Source: Pseudanabaena sp. BC1403
GTDB taxonomy: Bacteria > Cyanobacteriota > Cyanobacteriia > Pseudanabaenales > Pseudanabaenaceae
DNA length: 64,000 nt
Direction: 5' to 3'
Assembly: GCF_002914585.1 (NCBI RefSeq)
Contig: NZ_PDDM01000024.1
Span: 1-64,000, forward strand
This document shows, piece by piece, positions 27,873-36,131 of the stretch. Each line of letters begins with the position of its first letter. The stretch's first letter is position 1. The translations under genes and the position numbers were made by a program. Under the pieces are notes generated by a model, which did not search any database, was not told the DNA's origin, and saw only the letters and a list, made by a program, of their open reading frames with translations.

Positions 27873-28538
27873 CTACCAACCCCCAAAAATCATCAGAAGA
27901 ATACCGCCGATAGTTAAAATCCAAGCCATTATAATCTGTACTTCTTTCAGCTCTGACTTACTAAAGCCCTTACTAGAACTTGTGAAACTTGCCTTCTTTG
28001 TATCGGTCTTTACTTCCGAAAAATCCTCAGGATTGACTTTCTTTGTGGAATAGAAATGTATCTCGCCACCTTCCCACGCCTCGATCGCTAAATTCCATAG
28101 ATGTTCTTGATCCCAATAATCCCAAGTAGTACGCGAATCTTTTCCTGCGTCGCTCCTATATGTACCAGCAGTTTGCGACTCAAAATAGAATTCTCTGCCC
28201 AAAGCCCGTAAATGTGGATAGGGTCGTTCTCCCTCACGCATCACTCGCCACATTGTAAATTGAATATTATCGCTGAAGCTATCACCAGAAACGCTAGAAC
28301 CACTAATTTCTTCAGATAAATACCAGTTAACTAAGGTTGCAGGATTCTCTGGATCGACTTCTCGCAACAGGTAGTACGATCTTGCACTTTTGGTTTTCAG
28401 CAGCCATTCTTCGGTAGCATAGCCGTTGTCGTCATCGTAGGAACTGTAGTCCGCAACTTCCCACTGTACGCCTCCATAGGTAACGCGATCGCCTGCGCAT
28501 AGTTGCTGTAGTTGGGCTTGAGTAAACACACTGGGCAT
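27873..28538 (-). CDS. DUF4178 protein with C-terminal membrane segment
   Basis: 221 aa. A beta-rich domain (CAGDRVTYGGVQWEVADYS, WLLKTKSARSYYLLREVD, YFESQTAGTY) matches DUF4178, and a single membrane helix ends the protein (IIMAWILTIGGILLMIFGG). It is the first gene of the minus-strand operon. DUF4178 is known to me from clusters with DUF350 and polyamine-synthase-like genes. The molecular role is not established. Confidence 0.78.
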   Translation of the reverse strand: MPSVFTQAQLQQLCAGDRVTYGGVQWEVADYSSYDDDNGYATEEWLLKTKSARSYYLLREVDPENPATLVNWYLSEEISGSSVSGDSFSDNIQFTMWRVMREGERPYPHLRALGREFYFESQTAGTYRSDAGKDSRTTWDYWDQEHLWNLAIEAWEGGEIHFYSTKKVNPEDFSEVKTDTKKASFTSSSKGFSKSELKEVQIIMAWILTIGGILLMIFGGW

Positions 28539-28619
28539 AGAATGAAACTCTGTGGCTTTGCTAAACTCCTAAGAATAATATAGGCGATCGCGCTACTAAT
28601 TCAGAAATTCATATTTTTT

Positions 28620-29720
28620 ATGTCAGATCGGTTGTCTCAGTTCATTTACCACCTTGATTATGTCTATGATGGCCCAGCACTCCTATTCGATCTGACAATT
28701 TTTAAAGAACGTCTTCAGCGATTGCGAGAATTAGGCGATCGCTATAATTGCCAGTTTTTAATGCCCGTCAAAGCTTTCAGTCATCCACTTATTTATCAGA
28801 TCACTGGCGAAGTACTCTGGGGATTTGACATCTCTAACTACAATGAATATGCTGGTTTGCCAACACCTTTAACCAATAAACTGGTGAGCCTAACCGATCC
28901 TGCCTTTGACGGTTACGACCTGCAATTATTCCTCACCAAACAAAACAACTTTAGAATTTATATTGAGACGCTTTCTCAAGCTAAAAAGCTGCCATCTCAA
29001 CAGGTGGATTTTGGGATTAGGCTCAATTCTTCTTCTCTCTTGACCAGAGAAGATGGCGATCGCCCATTTGATAGTTATAGTCGTTTCGGCATATCCAATC
29101 TGACGGAATTAGCCAAGTTAGCCCAGTCCGCACCAGATCGTTTTGTCGGCTTTCATATTCATCATGGGCTCCATGAGAATTCCTCAGATACGATCTTGAC
29201 TTTTGCCCGTCAAGCGATCACACTAGCCGATCAGTTTCAACTTCCACTTCCGAGCATCGATCTAGGCGGAGGATTAGCGGAGATTGGGTTTTCACAATTG
29301 GAATCTCTACTTATAGAACTTCGTCGTTTGTTGCGATCTCATACTGTTTTGATATTTGAGGCTGGGAAACTTTTATTTGAGGATATCGGTTTTGCCTATG
29401 GCAAGGTGAAGTCTTTACAATGCGATCGCCGTGGTTGGATGATGACTCTCGATCTGTCCAAAAGTTGTCATCTGCGGTGGTCACAGCCTCAACTGATTGT
29501 CCCAAATTCTACCTCGGCTACCCAAGTCCCAGTGAGCATTTATGGTGCTACCTGTAATGAAGGCGATCGCTTAGGTGAGTTTCTAGTTCCTCTTCCCAAT
29601 TTTAAGGACAGTCCCTATCAAGAAGGCGATATCGTTGTTTTTAAAAATATCAATTGTTATTCGGTTTCTTGGAATACCTCATTTAATGGCATAAAACCAG
29701 CAGAAGTAAAGTTTTTCTAG
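28620..29720 (+). CDS. PLP-dependent decarboxylase, carboxynorspermidine-decarboxylase-like
   Basis: 366 aa of the alanine-racemase/ornithine-decarboxylase fold. The PLP lysine is in FLMPVKAFSHPLI, phosphate-binding GGGLAE follows IDLG, and the C-terminal substrate Cys/Asp region is GATCNEGDRLG; HIHHGLHEN resembles NspC. The usual EPGR is replaced by FEAGKLL. NspC makes norspermidine or spermidine from carboxy-precursors. Divergent from, and 81 bp away from, the DUF4178 operon, it likely shares a control region and supplies or processes its polyamine. Confidence 0.78.
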   Translation: MSDRLSQFIYHLDYVYDGPALLFDLTIFKERLQRLRELGDRYNCQFLMPVKAFSHPLIYQITGEVLWGFDISNYNEYAGLPTPLTNKLVSLTDPAFDGYDLQLFLTKQNNFRIYIETLSQAKKLPSQQVDFGIRLNSSSLLTREDGDRPFDSYSRFGISNLTELAKLAQSAPDRFVGFHIHHGLHENSSDTILTFARQAITLADQFQLPLPSIDLGGGLAEIGFSQLESLLIELRRLLRSHTVLIFEAGKLLFEDIGFAYGKVKSLQCDRRGWMMTLDLSKSCHLRWSQPQLIVPNSTSATQVPVSIYGATCNEGDRLGEFLVPLPNFKDSPYQEGDIVVFKNINCYSVSWNTSFNGIKPAEVKFF

Positions 29721-29735
29721 TTTTTTTGTTGGCGA

Positions 29736-29803
29736 TCTCATCAACACTCCATCTCCTGAGGGCGATCGCTATTACTGAGAGTCTTGATTTTTAGGCGATC
29801 AAT
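29736..29803. repeat. Direct repeat flanking the HEAT gene, left copy
   Basis: About 68 bp, with an exact 38-bp core at 29763-29800 (CGATCGCTATTACTGAGAGT…), matches 30499-30566 in direct orientation. It overlaps the 3' end of the HEAT-repeat gene. Confidence 0.75.
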
Positions 29804-30411
29804 AAACTTAGACTCTGAACATTCTTTCGGACGTACTCGCTCGGATCGGACGCATGGCATTCGAGACATTCCTTGAGTTTAGGCGAATCAACCATTTGCA
29901 GAACATGCAAGGCAGCGATTCTTGTGTACTCATTTTTCTCGCGCAGATTGGTAATGGCGATTTCCTCGGCTTCAGATGGCGAGAATGGGGTAATAGCCAT
30001 CAATGAACGCCGACGTACATACTCGTATTCGTCGAAAAGAAATGGACGAATGAGATCTGCCGCATTGTAGAGTTTGGCTTCGCTGACTGACACGGCAATT
30101 TGCCACTTCGCATCTTGATCTCGGCTCGGGATAACATGTTTGGCTAACTTTGACAACAGGAGCGGAAATTCGATGAGATATTCCCGAATAAGTTCTGTCT
30201 CATTGTCCCGCGCAATTGCGAAGAGCAAGTCGTTCGCAACATCGTCTGGGATGTCACCGTCCTTGAATCGAAAAATAGCAGATTTCGCTGCTGCCCAAAG
30301 ATCATCCCATTGCTTGTAGTCACATTCCCATTCACCATTCCTTTGCTCGTGAGGCGGTTGCCACTGTTTGAACTTGGTTACTTCAGTTTTGAGTTCTAAG
30401 ATTTGAGGCAT
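29791..30411 (-). CDS. HEAT-repeat-like protein
   Basis: 206 aa, all-helical. The C-terminal half has HEAT-type units (YEYVRRRSLMAITPFSP, NEYTRIAALHVLQMVD, SEYVRKNVQSLS), each centred on an Arg-containing second helix. The N-terminal 60 residues are Trp-rich and unrecognised. It is flanked by direct repeats, so it may be a mobile or recently inserted single gene. A protein-interaction role is likely; partners are not known. Confidence 0.65.
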   Translation of the reverse strand: MPQILELKTEVTKFKQWQPPHEQRNGEWECDYKQWDDLWAAAKSAIFRFKDGDIPDDVANDLLFAIARDNETELIREYLIEFPLLLSKLAKHVIPSRDQDAKWQIAVSVSEAKLYNAADLIRPFLFDEYEYVRRRSLMAITPFSPSEAEEIAITNLREKNEYTRIAALHVLQMVDSPKLKECLECHASDPSEYVRKNVQSLSLLIA

Positions 30412-30498
30412 AACTTTTATTTGTAATGCAATTGTAGTTTAATGATTTTTCATCGGTAAAATCATCCTAGATTCCACTTTGGTTTAATTCAAGCGTGA

Positions 30499-30566
30499 TC
30501 GCATTAACAATCTATCTCCTAAAGACGATCGCTATTACTGAGAGTCTTGATTTTTAGGCGATCTCA
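30499..30566. repeat. Direct repeat flanking the HEAT gene, right copy
   Basis: Partner of 29736-29803, with the exact 38-bp core at 30526-30563. The copies lie about 760 bp apart and frame the HEAT gene. Confidence 0.75.
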
Positions 30567-30731
30567 AAATGGTTAACCTCAATCCAAGAGGTAGCTTTGC
30601 AAAATCCCAAACTTGACGATGCTTTGCGCGATCGCTTAATTCGAGCGATCGCAGAGTTAAATGTAGTAGCGGCATGTTTGGAGTCTGAGTATGGCGATCT
30701 CATTCCTATAAATTTGTCGCCCAAAGGATAG
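30558..30731 (+). pseudogene. Remnant of a coding sequence
   Basis: An open stretch without a start codon reads as natural protein (QNPKLDDALRDRLIRAIAEL, then ESEYGDLIPINLSPKG and stop). It starts right at the right-hand direct repeat and its end overlaps the toxin gene on the other strand. It looks like the C-terminal part of a gene cut by the insertion or duplication that brought the HEAT gene. The family is not recognised. Confidence 0.4.
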
Positions 30732-31107
30732 AAACGTCTTTATATTGGCTAAACATGTGATCAGCCGTCACAATCGTCATATTTTCCAGTTGAGCCTGTG
30801 CAATTAACATTCTGTCAAATGGATCACGATGATGTAAAGGTAAAGCCGCAGCTTGTAAAGCATGATTCACTGAAATATCAAGCGATCGCGCCCCCAATTG
30901 CACCATACGACTTGATATATAGCTATCTACTGGTTCTGGTAATGGCAACTTGCCGATCGCAACTTTGATACCCATTTCCCAAACACTTGCCACAGAGAAC
31001 CACACTTCATTAGCTTCATCGACAAGGCAAGCGATCGCCTCTTCACTCAAACGTTCTGGCTGGGCAAACCACCACAACCAGCAATGAGTATCTATTAACA
31101 GTTTCAC
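30706..31107 (-). CDS. vapC: PIN-domain toxin, VapC family
   Basis: 133 aa with MKLLIDTHCWLWWFAQPERL at the start and the PIN acidic residues Asp6, Glu in VWEMGIK, Asp in HHRDPFDRML and Asp in IVTADHMFS. It starts in an ATGA overlap with the antitoxin gene (31104-31107), so the two are translationally coupled. The family cleaves RNA, often tRNA or rRNA. Confidence 0.92.
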   Translation of the reverse strand: MKLLIDTHCWLWWFAQPERLSEEAIACLVDEANEVWFSVASVWEMGIKVAIGKLPLPEPVDSYISSRMVQLGARSLDISVNHALQAAALPLHHRDPFDRMLIAQAQLENMTIVTADHMFSQYKDVSILWATNL

Positions 31108-31349
31108 GCTTCACCCCCCTCAAATGCTGACAAAATCTCTTCTGGCAAAGGATCGTTAAAGTCTTCAGGCACGATAAAACGTCCCCGATCAATTCCTAAA
31201 CTAGCTTTTCGATTAGCAGAAGTACAAAATGGAACCAGCTTGGCAACGGGAATACCTCGGTTAGAAATAACAATCTCTTCTCCAAGTTCCACCCTTGACA
31301 AAAGACGGGAAAGATTGGTTTTAGCCTGATGAATATTAACGGTTTCCAT
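31104..31349 (-). CDS. Phd/YefM-type antitoxin
   Basis: 81 aa: METVNIHQAKTNLSRLLSRV and GEEIVISNRGIPVAKLVP are the DNA-binding fold of Phd/YefM antitoxins; the C-terminal tail (DFNDPLPEEILSAFE) binds the toxin. It is the first gene of the pair and would repress its own promoter. AT-rich direct and inverted copies of ACTAAGTTTA at about 31359-31385 just upstream are a plausible operator. Confidence 0.9.
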   Translation of the reverse strand: METVNIHQAKTNLSRLLSRVELGEEIVISNRGIPVAKLVPFCTSANRKASLGIDRGRFIVPEDFNDPLPEEILSAFEGGEA

Positions 31350-31354
31350 ATAAA

Positions 31355-31390
31355 CATACTAGACTAAGTTTATAGACTAAGTTTAGTATG
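31355..31390. promoter_or_regulatory. Possible antitoxin operator
   Basis: Upstream of the Phd-type antitoxin, TAGACTAAGTTTA is repeated (around 31359-31385), a layout typical of autoregulated toxin-antitoxin promoters. It is inferred from position and repeat only. Confidence 0.35.
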
Positions 31391-31426
31391 ACTTGACAAT
31401 CTTGTAAATACCAAAATCTCCTAATG

Positions 31427-32320
31427 CTAATGATGCAGACTGATTTCCTGTGAATTAAGGAGTAACTGCAAAGACTCTCCATAGACAAGATCGTCAATAG
31501 GCATAGCGATCACCTCTAGCACCGATGGATTTTGGAAATGGCGCAGCTTCGTTTCAGGATGAGGATAGTACACCCAACCATCATAGCGATCGCCCTTATA
31601 AAGAACTTGACAGGAAACAAAGGAAAAATCTTCAGGTGGATGCGCAGTTGTCCAATGCACTTGCCGAAAAGTGTACTGGGGCTTTTGGATCGTGTAAGTG
31701 TAAGGAGAGATATCAATATTTAAAGTGCCTCGAAAATAGGGCGATAGGTCTAACCCTAGATTTTGGAAGAAGGGAATTTGCATCGAGATTGAACCTTCAG
31801 CATAAGGACTATTCTCTGAAAGCCCCGAAGCAACGCGATGCCCTTGAATCAGTTTGCCATCTACAGCACATAAACTCAGAGCCTCCCTCACAACTCGCCT
31901 TGTGCGATCGCCTATCCCCTCAGCAACTGACTCCCGATTACCCGCCACATTTAGAACCTTGACTTGCTGAGCAATTAGCCAATCATGCAAGGTTAGCGCA
32001 TCGGGATTAATGAGATATGGCTTTGCATATTTGTTACAAGATTCAATGGTTAGCTTTGTGCCATCACTATGAAGGCGATCGGCAAAAATAACCGTTGCAT
32101 CAGCAGCTTGGACATTGTGGACAGTGCGAACCTCATATTCAGTGCGATCGGCTTCCTGTAAGCCAAACTTGGCAAGCTCCAAATTTTCTCCCAACTCAGT
32201 ACGGTAGCCCTTAGGTGCAAGCCCACCCGTAGCAATGCCCAAGTCCGCCGCCGCCAGCAATCCGCCCCAATCGGCACCAGTTTGTCCACCTGAAATGATT
32301 AACGTTACGCGCTTGTTCAT
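31427..32320 (-). CDS. YpsA/molybdenum-carrier-like Rossmann protein
   Basis: 297 aa. Residues 1-150 match the putative molybdenum-carrier family of the SLOG superfamily: LIISGGQTGADWGGLLAA at the N-terminus, GLAPKGYRTELG and DATVIFADRL. The C-terminal 150 residues are a beta-rich domain with HWTTAHPPEDFSFV not seen in the short family members. ATG 32320 precedes the conserved strand and is preferred to 32344. SLOG domains bind nucleotide-derived ligands; a true Mo role is not established. Confidence 0.75.
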   Translation of the reverse strand: MNKRVTLIISGGQTGADWGGLLAAADLGIATGGLAPKGYRTELGENLELAKFGLQEADRTEYEVRTVHNVQAADATVIFADRLHSDGTKLTIESCNKYAKPYLINPDALTLHDWLIAQQVKVLNVAGNRESVAEGIGDRTRRVVREALSLCAVDGKLIQGHRVASGLSENSPYAEGSISMQIPFFQNLGLDLSPYFRGTLNIDISPYTYTIQKPQYTFRQVHWTTAHPPEDFSFVSCQVLYKGDRYDGWVYYPHPETKLRHFQNPSVLEVIAMPIDDLVYGESLQLLLNSQEISLHH

Positions 32321-32362
32321 GAATATATACACTTTGATGGACAATTCTTAGGATGCCATATA

Positions 32363-32510
32363 AGAATTACTACGCAAATAAACCAAGAACTCAAGTTCTT
32401 GGCTAAAAGCTCAAGTCCACTGAAGTGGACTACAGAAAACTGTTAGTTAACCCGTTTCAACGGGTTTGAGCTTTTAGACCGCACTTGAGTGCAGGGCTAA
32501 TGCTTGAGTG
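32363..32510. repeat. MITE family B, diverged copy (inverted)
   Basis: The segment with TACGCAAATAAACCAAGAAC, hairpins GTCCACTGAAGTGGAC (32415-32430) and AACCCGTTTCAACGGGTT (32449-32466), and a basal stem CTAAAAGCTCAA (32403-32414) pairing with 32466-32477, aligns in reverse orientation with the 150-bp MITE at 34320-34469. Its outer ends have decayed. It fills the gap before the helicase gene. Confidence 0.75.
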
Positions 32511-32574
32511 CAAAGTCAATGCTGCGATTTGAGAAACTTCTGGCATAATACAAGGGATTTTTTTGAGGCGTGCG

Positions 32575-34167
32575 ATGTCCGAGCTACGAGACTATCAACA
32601 GCGGGTGATCTCCGAGATTTATGCAACTTGGCGATTAGGCAAGCGAGCTATTTTGCTAGCTATGCCAACAGGTTCAGGAAAGACACGCACCTTTAGCGAA
32701 CTCGCTAAACATTTCGACGATCGCAATCAGCGCGTTCTCTTATTGGTTCATCGCGAAGAATTGCTCTGGCAAGCGCGAAAAACCCTAGAACAAACACTGC
32801 GATCGCCCATTGGTATTATTAAAGCCGATCAGCCCATGCACATAGAGCATCCTGTGCAATGTGCTTCAGTCCAGACTTTGGTAAAACGACTCGAAAAACA
32901 AGAAGTAGATTTGGGTGCGATCGCCCTCGTGATTATTGATGAAGCTCACCTTTCACTTGCACCAAGTTATCTAACAATTTTGCGCCATTTTCCCGAAGCA
33001 TTAATTTTGGGAGTGACAGCCACACCTTCTCGGCTGGATGGAAGAGGATTTGATCGCCTTTATGAAGCATTGGTGGTGGGGCCTTCTGTATCCGAATTAA
33101 TTTGGAGAGGATTTCTCGCGGATTATGATGTGCTTGCACCCGAAAGCTTTTTACCGACAGAAGAAGGGATTCGTATTGCAGGAGGAGATTTTAATTCTGC
33201 TGACCTAGCTGAGCGCATCGATCGCCGCTATGTGGCGGGTTGTGCCGTGGATGCATATTTGCGCCATGCTCCTCAAAAACGTTGTGTTGTATTTGCAATT
33301 AACCTAGACCATTCCAAAGCGATCGCAGAGCGTTATCGCACCGCAGGCATTGCCGCCGAACATATCGATGGCGAAACTGCAACTAAAGAACGTCAAGCCA
33401 TCCTTGAACGTTTTCGTGCTGGTCAGACCCTAGTACTCTGCAATGTCAATTTGTTCACCGAAGGCTTTGACTTTCCCGAAATCGAAGTAATCCAGCTATG
33501 TCGTCCCACCAAATCCGTCGCCTTGCATTTACAAATGCTCGGTCGCGGACTACGTCCTAAAGGTGGTCGCAAAGCATTGATTCTCGATCATGCGGGTAAT
33601 TGCTTGCGCTTAGGTGGAGCGAAGGCAGAACGAAATTGGACATTACAGGGATTAGAAGAAGAAATTCCTGCAATTGAACCAGAGCTTGAGCCATTAATCG
33701 AACAGATCGAACTATCCATCACTGATATTCCCAAACCTCAAGTCGATTTGCCCAATTTACCCAAGCGTCGCGTCGAAATTTACGAAACAGATGCCGATTT
33801 TTTCAGTCTTCCTACCCATGCCGAACTCGAAACTCATCTAGCTCAACAAGCATACAGCCAGCCAACCCAATCCAGAAATGTTTCCAGATCGCCATCAAAC
33901 TCCAATACAACTATTCCAAACCGCGATCGCCGATCTACCCAAACCCGCTCAATCGCTTCAAAAGCATCTCCAAGAGCATCTTCAACGAGTCGCTCTCACC
34001 GTCCTCCTCGGCAGTTATCGCCTATACAGAAAGTAAGCAAAGCTGCGATCGAACTAGCCGAGCTACTCGAAAGTATCCTCGTTTGGGTTTGGCGATCGTG
34101 GTTTCCTCCAAAACACAAACAGATGGATATCTCTCGTAAATATAAACGTCCCCCAAACTACCGATAG
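32575..34167 (+). CDS. SF2 DEAD/DEAH-type helicase
   Basis: 530 aa. Motifs: Q-like RDYQQRVISEI, I AMPTGSGKT, II IIDEAH, III GVTATPSR, and V/VI (NLFTEGFDFPEI, HLQMLGRGLRP). This is the SF2 helicase fold of UvrB/RecG-like 'DEAD/DEAH box helicase' proteins, close to YprA/SSL2-like helicases. Residues 400-530 are a low-complexity Ser/Pro/Arg tail ending in a Trp-rich stretch. ATG 32575 (MSELRDYQQR) is the likely start. It sits between two inverted copies of one MITE family. Confidence 0.85.
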   Translation: MSELRDYQQRVISEIYATWRLGKRAILLAMPTGSGKTRTFSELAKHFDDRNQRVLLLVHREELLWQARKTLEQTLRSPIGIIKADQPMHIEHPVQCASVQTLVKRLEKQEVDLGAIALVIIDEAHLSLAPSYLTILRHFPEALILGVTATPSRLDGRGFDRLYEALVVGPSVSELIWRGFLADYDVLAPESFLPTEEGIRIAGGDFNSADLAERIDRRYVAGCAVDAYLRHAPQKRCVVFAINLDHSKAIAERYRTAGIAAEHIDGETATKERQAILERFRAGQTLVLCNVNLFTEGFDFPEIEVIQLCRPTKSVALHLQMLGRGLRPKGGRKALILDHAGNCLRLGGAKAERNWTLQGLEEEIPAIEPELEPLIEQIELSITDIPKPQVDLPNLPKRRVEIYETDADFFSLPTHAELETHLAQQAYSQPTQSRNVSRSPSNSNTTIPNRDRRSTQTRSIASKASPRASSTSRSHRPPRQLSPIQKVSKAAIELAELLESILVWVWRSWFPPKHKQMDISRKYKRPPNYR

Positions 34168-34314
34168 AAGTTTATTCCCGCTTAGTGCGCTCAAGCCTAG
34201 AAATTCTCTAGTCATTTCCTTTCAGGATATGTCCAGCGACAAAGACAAATAATTGTGGCTCAATCGGTGTTTCAAAGCATTGAGCCTTTTATCATGATTT
34301 GACCTCCACGAAAC

Positions 34315-34319
34315 ATCTA
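34315..34319. other. Target-site duplication, left
   Basis: ATCTA before the MITE is repeated directly after it (34470-34474). Confidence 0.75.
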
Positions 34320-34469
34320 TAGGACTTACGCATCTGCCCTGCAATAAATTGCGGGCTAAAAGCTTAAACCTGTTGAAACAGGTTGGTTTGAGGCTTTCTT
34401 TAGTCAGTTAAAACTGACTTGAGCTTTGAGCCAAGAACTTTAGTTCTTGGTTGATTTGCGTAAGTCCTA
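34320..34469. mobile_element. 150-bp MITE, family B, intact
   Basis: Perfect 13-bp terminal inverted repeats (TAGGACTTACGCA at 34320-34332 and its complement at 34457-34469) are flanked by a 5-bp duplication ATCTA. Inside are several hairpins, e.g. AACCTGTTGAAACAGGTT, GTCAGTTAAAACTGAC and CCAAGAACTTTAGTTCTTGG, and no ORF. It is a non-autonomous element moved by a transposase elsewhere. The rest of the 34168-34575 gap has no gene. Confidence 0.85.
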
Positions 34470-34575
34470 ATCTATAGAGATTACCTTTTCCCTTTTCCTT
34501 GAATTACGTTTTATTACGAGCCGTAACTACATAACCCCCTTAACGTCAAGCAATGTAACAATTCCCAACAAAGTT

Positions 34576-35340
34576 ATGCTGTCAGACCCTAACGCCTCAA
34601 CACCAAGACCAGCATCTCCATTTCCACAACTATTCAGTGGAATGCTTGCCCTTTCGATCGCACTTGTCGGTAGTGCCTTTCTCGCTGGCAATGCCCTGCG
34701 ATCGCTAAGGTCAAATGACATTTTGACCGTGATTGGTTCATCGACCCGTCCCATTCGTGCAGATTTTGTGATTTGGCGCAGCTCTGTATCTAGCCAACAG
34801 ACGACATTGCCGCTTGCTTACCAAGAACTCAAACGCTATAACGAACGAGTGCGAGCCTATCTCAAGAGCAAAAATATTCCTGATGATGCGATCGTCGTCA
34901 GTGCGATCGAAACTCAACCGATTCCAGAAACCAATAGTAATGGAGTTCAAACTGGTAAAACCATAGCTTATAGATTGATCCAACGCTTTGAGATTCGCTC
35001 TAAAGATGTCGATGGCATCAGTGCGATCGCGCGATCAAGTACAGACTTGATTAATGAGGGTATTCCCTTCACCTCGGAGCCTGCGGAATATCTCTATACG
35101 CAGCTTAGTCAGTTACGAGTGGAAATGATTTCTGAAGCGACGAAAGATGCGAAGGCTAGAGGCGATGCAATCGTCAATGTTTCAGGCAGTCGCCTCGGCA
35201 CAATTCGCAAGGCGGAAACAGATGTCTTTCAGATTACGGCGCGATATTCCACTGAGGTCAGCAACAGTGGCTCTTACAACACCACCTCGATTGATAAAGA
35301 CATTCGAGCGGTGGTAGCGATTACTTTTGCTGTTGAATAA
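34576..35340 (+). CDS. SIMPL-domain (DUF541) protein
   Basis: 254 aa with one N-terminal membrane segment (residues about 17-37) and an exported SIMPL domain: NDILTVIGSSTRPIRADFVI, QELKRYNERVRAYLKSKNI, and C-terminal YSTEVSNSGSY…DIRAVVAITF. E. coli YggE is a member and is linked to oxidative-stress resistance. Cyanobacteria often have such a single-membrane-anchored form. The role is otherwise unknown. Confidence 0.85.
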   Translation: MLSDPNASTPRPASPFPQLFSGMLALSIALVGSAFLAGNALRSLRSNDILTVIGSSTRPIRADFVIWRSSVSSQQTTLPLAYQELKRYNERVRAYLKSKNIPDDAIVVSAIETQPIPETNSNGVQTGKTIAYRLIQRFEIRSKDVDGISAIARSSTDLINEGIPFTSEPAEYLYTQLSQLRVEMISEATKDAKARGDAIVNVSGSRLGTIRKAETDVFQITARYSTEVSNSGSYNTTSIDKDIRAVVAITFAVE

Positions 35341-35409
35341 GGGATAATTTACCTCACCCTAGCCCTCCCCTTGCACCTACCTTGTACACACATCTCAGTT
35401 TGTGCGTGA

Positions 35410-35516
35410 AACAAAGAAATTACCCCACCCTAACCCTCCCCTTTTCAAGGGGAGGGAACAAGATTTCTGGTCTTCCCCCTTTGCAAGGGGGAATTAAAGG
35501 GGGTAATTCATTTGTT
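35410..35516. repeat. Small inverted-repeat element
   Basis: End arms AACAAAGAAATTACCCC (35410-35426) and 35500-35516 match at 15 of 17 positions. Two internal hairpins (CCCTCCCCTTTTCAAGGGGA… and CCCCCTTTGCAAGGGGG) fill it. A truncated similar segment precedes it at about 35346-35375. It is a common cyanobacterial MITE type. Confidence 0.65.
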
Positions 35517-35572
35517 CTACAATGTTAGTGAGACGCTTTGCGCCACTGCTAAACATTGTCAAAGTGTAAATA

Positions 35573-36064
35573 ATGAGTTACTCCAATTCGCGATCGCCAT
35601 CATCCCCCTGTCCTGTCTGTATGCATGGCACGATCGCACCCATGCCGATGATGGAATCTTTGGCTTGCGATTTTTGTAGTCATATTTTTATCCTTGAGCA
35701 AAGTGCCGATCAACGCCAGCAATTTTTGAAGATGGCAGATACTATCTCTTTGCTGCGATGGGCATGGACTGGCAAGCGCTGGGAAAATGCAAATGCGGTG
35801 CAGGTTTATAACAGCCGTTGGTTAAGTATTTTGGGGATTTTATTAGTATTAGTACCGACCGCGATCGCATCCCTTGCTGTCTATCTTTTTCCAACAGAAC
35901 CAGATGTCCCACTAGCATGGTTTCCTAAATTCTGGGCGATATCCACATTTTTTGGTCATTTGATTGTGTTGTTATCAATCACCCGTGACTATACAGAGTT
36001 TCCCATCAGGGCTTATTGGCGATCAATTAAGCGATCGTTTGAACATCAAAACCAAAGAAGCTAG
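35573..36064 (+). CDS. Zinc-ribbon membrane protein, unknown
   Basis: 163 aa. The N-terminal CPVCMHGTIAPM and LACDFCSHIF give four cysteines in a CxxC…CxxC zinc-ribbon. Two membrane segments follow (about residues 85-107 and 118-140). The last few residues (QNQRS) and stop are encoded inside a long palindrome, which may have replaced the native 3' end. No functional family is recognised. Confidence 0.7.
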   Translation: MSYSNSRSPSSPCPVCMHGTIAPMPMMESLACDFCSHIFILEQSADQRQQFLKMADTISLLRWAWTGKRWENANAVQVYNSRWLSILGILLVLVPTAIASLAVYLFPTEPDVPLAWFPKFWAISTFFGHLIVLLSITRDYTEFPIRAYWRSIKRSFEHQNQRS

Positions 36065-36102
36065 TGGCGGCGCAAAGCGCCGCCACTAGCTTCTTTGGTT
36101 TT
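36048..36102. terminator. 26-bp-arm palindrome overlapping a stop codon
   Basis: Perfect arms 36048-36073 and 36077-36102 with loop AAA. The core is GGCGGCGC-AAA-GCGCCGCC. It contains the stop codon of the zinc-ribbon gene. It is a strong hairpin and probable terminator. Confidence 0.75.
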
Positions 36103-36131
36103 AGAGATGAATGTAGCTATAAAATGGCTAT

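Noticed and set aside
31525-31962. A 145-codon plus-strand frame
   Set aside because: Antisense to the YpsA-like gene; residues look random and no start signal is seen.
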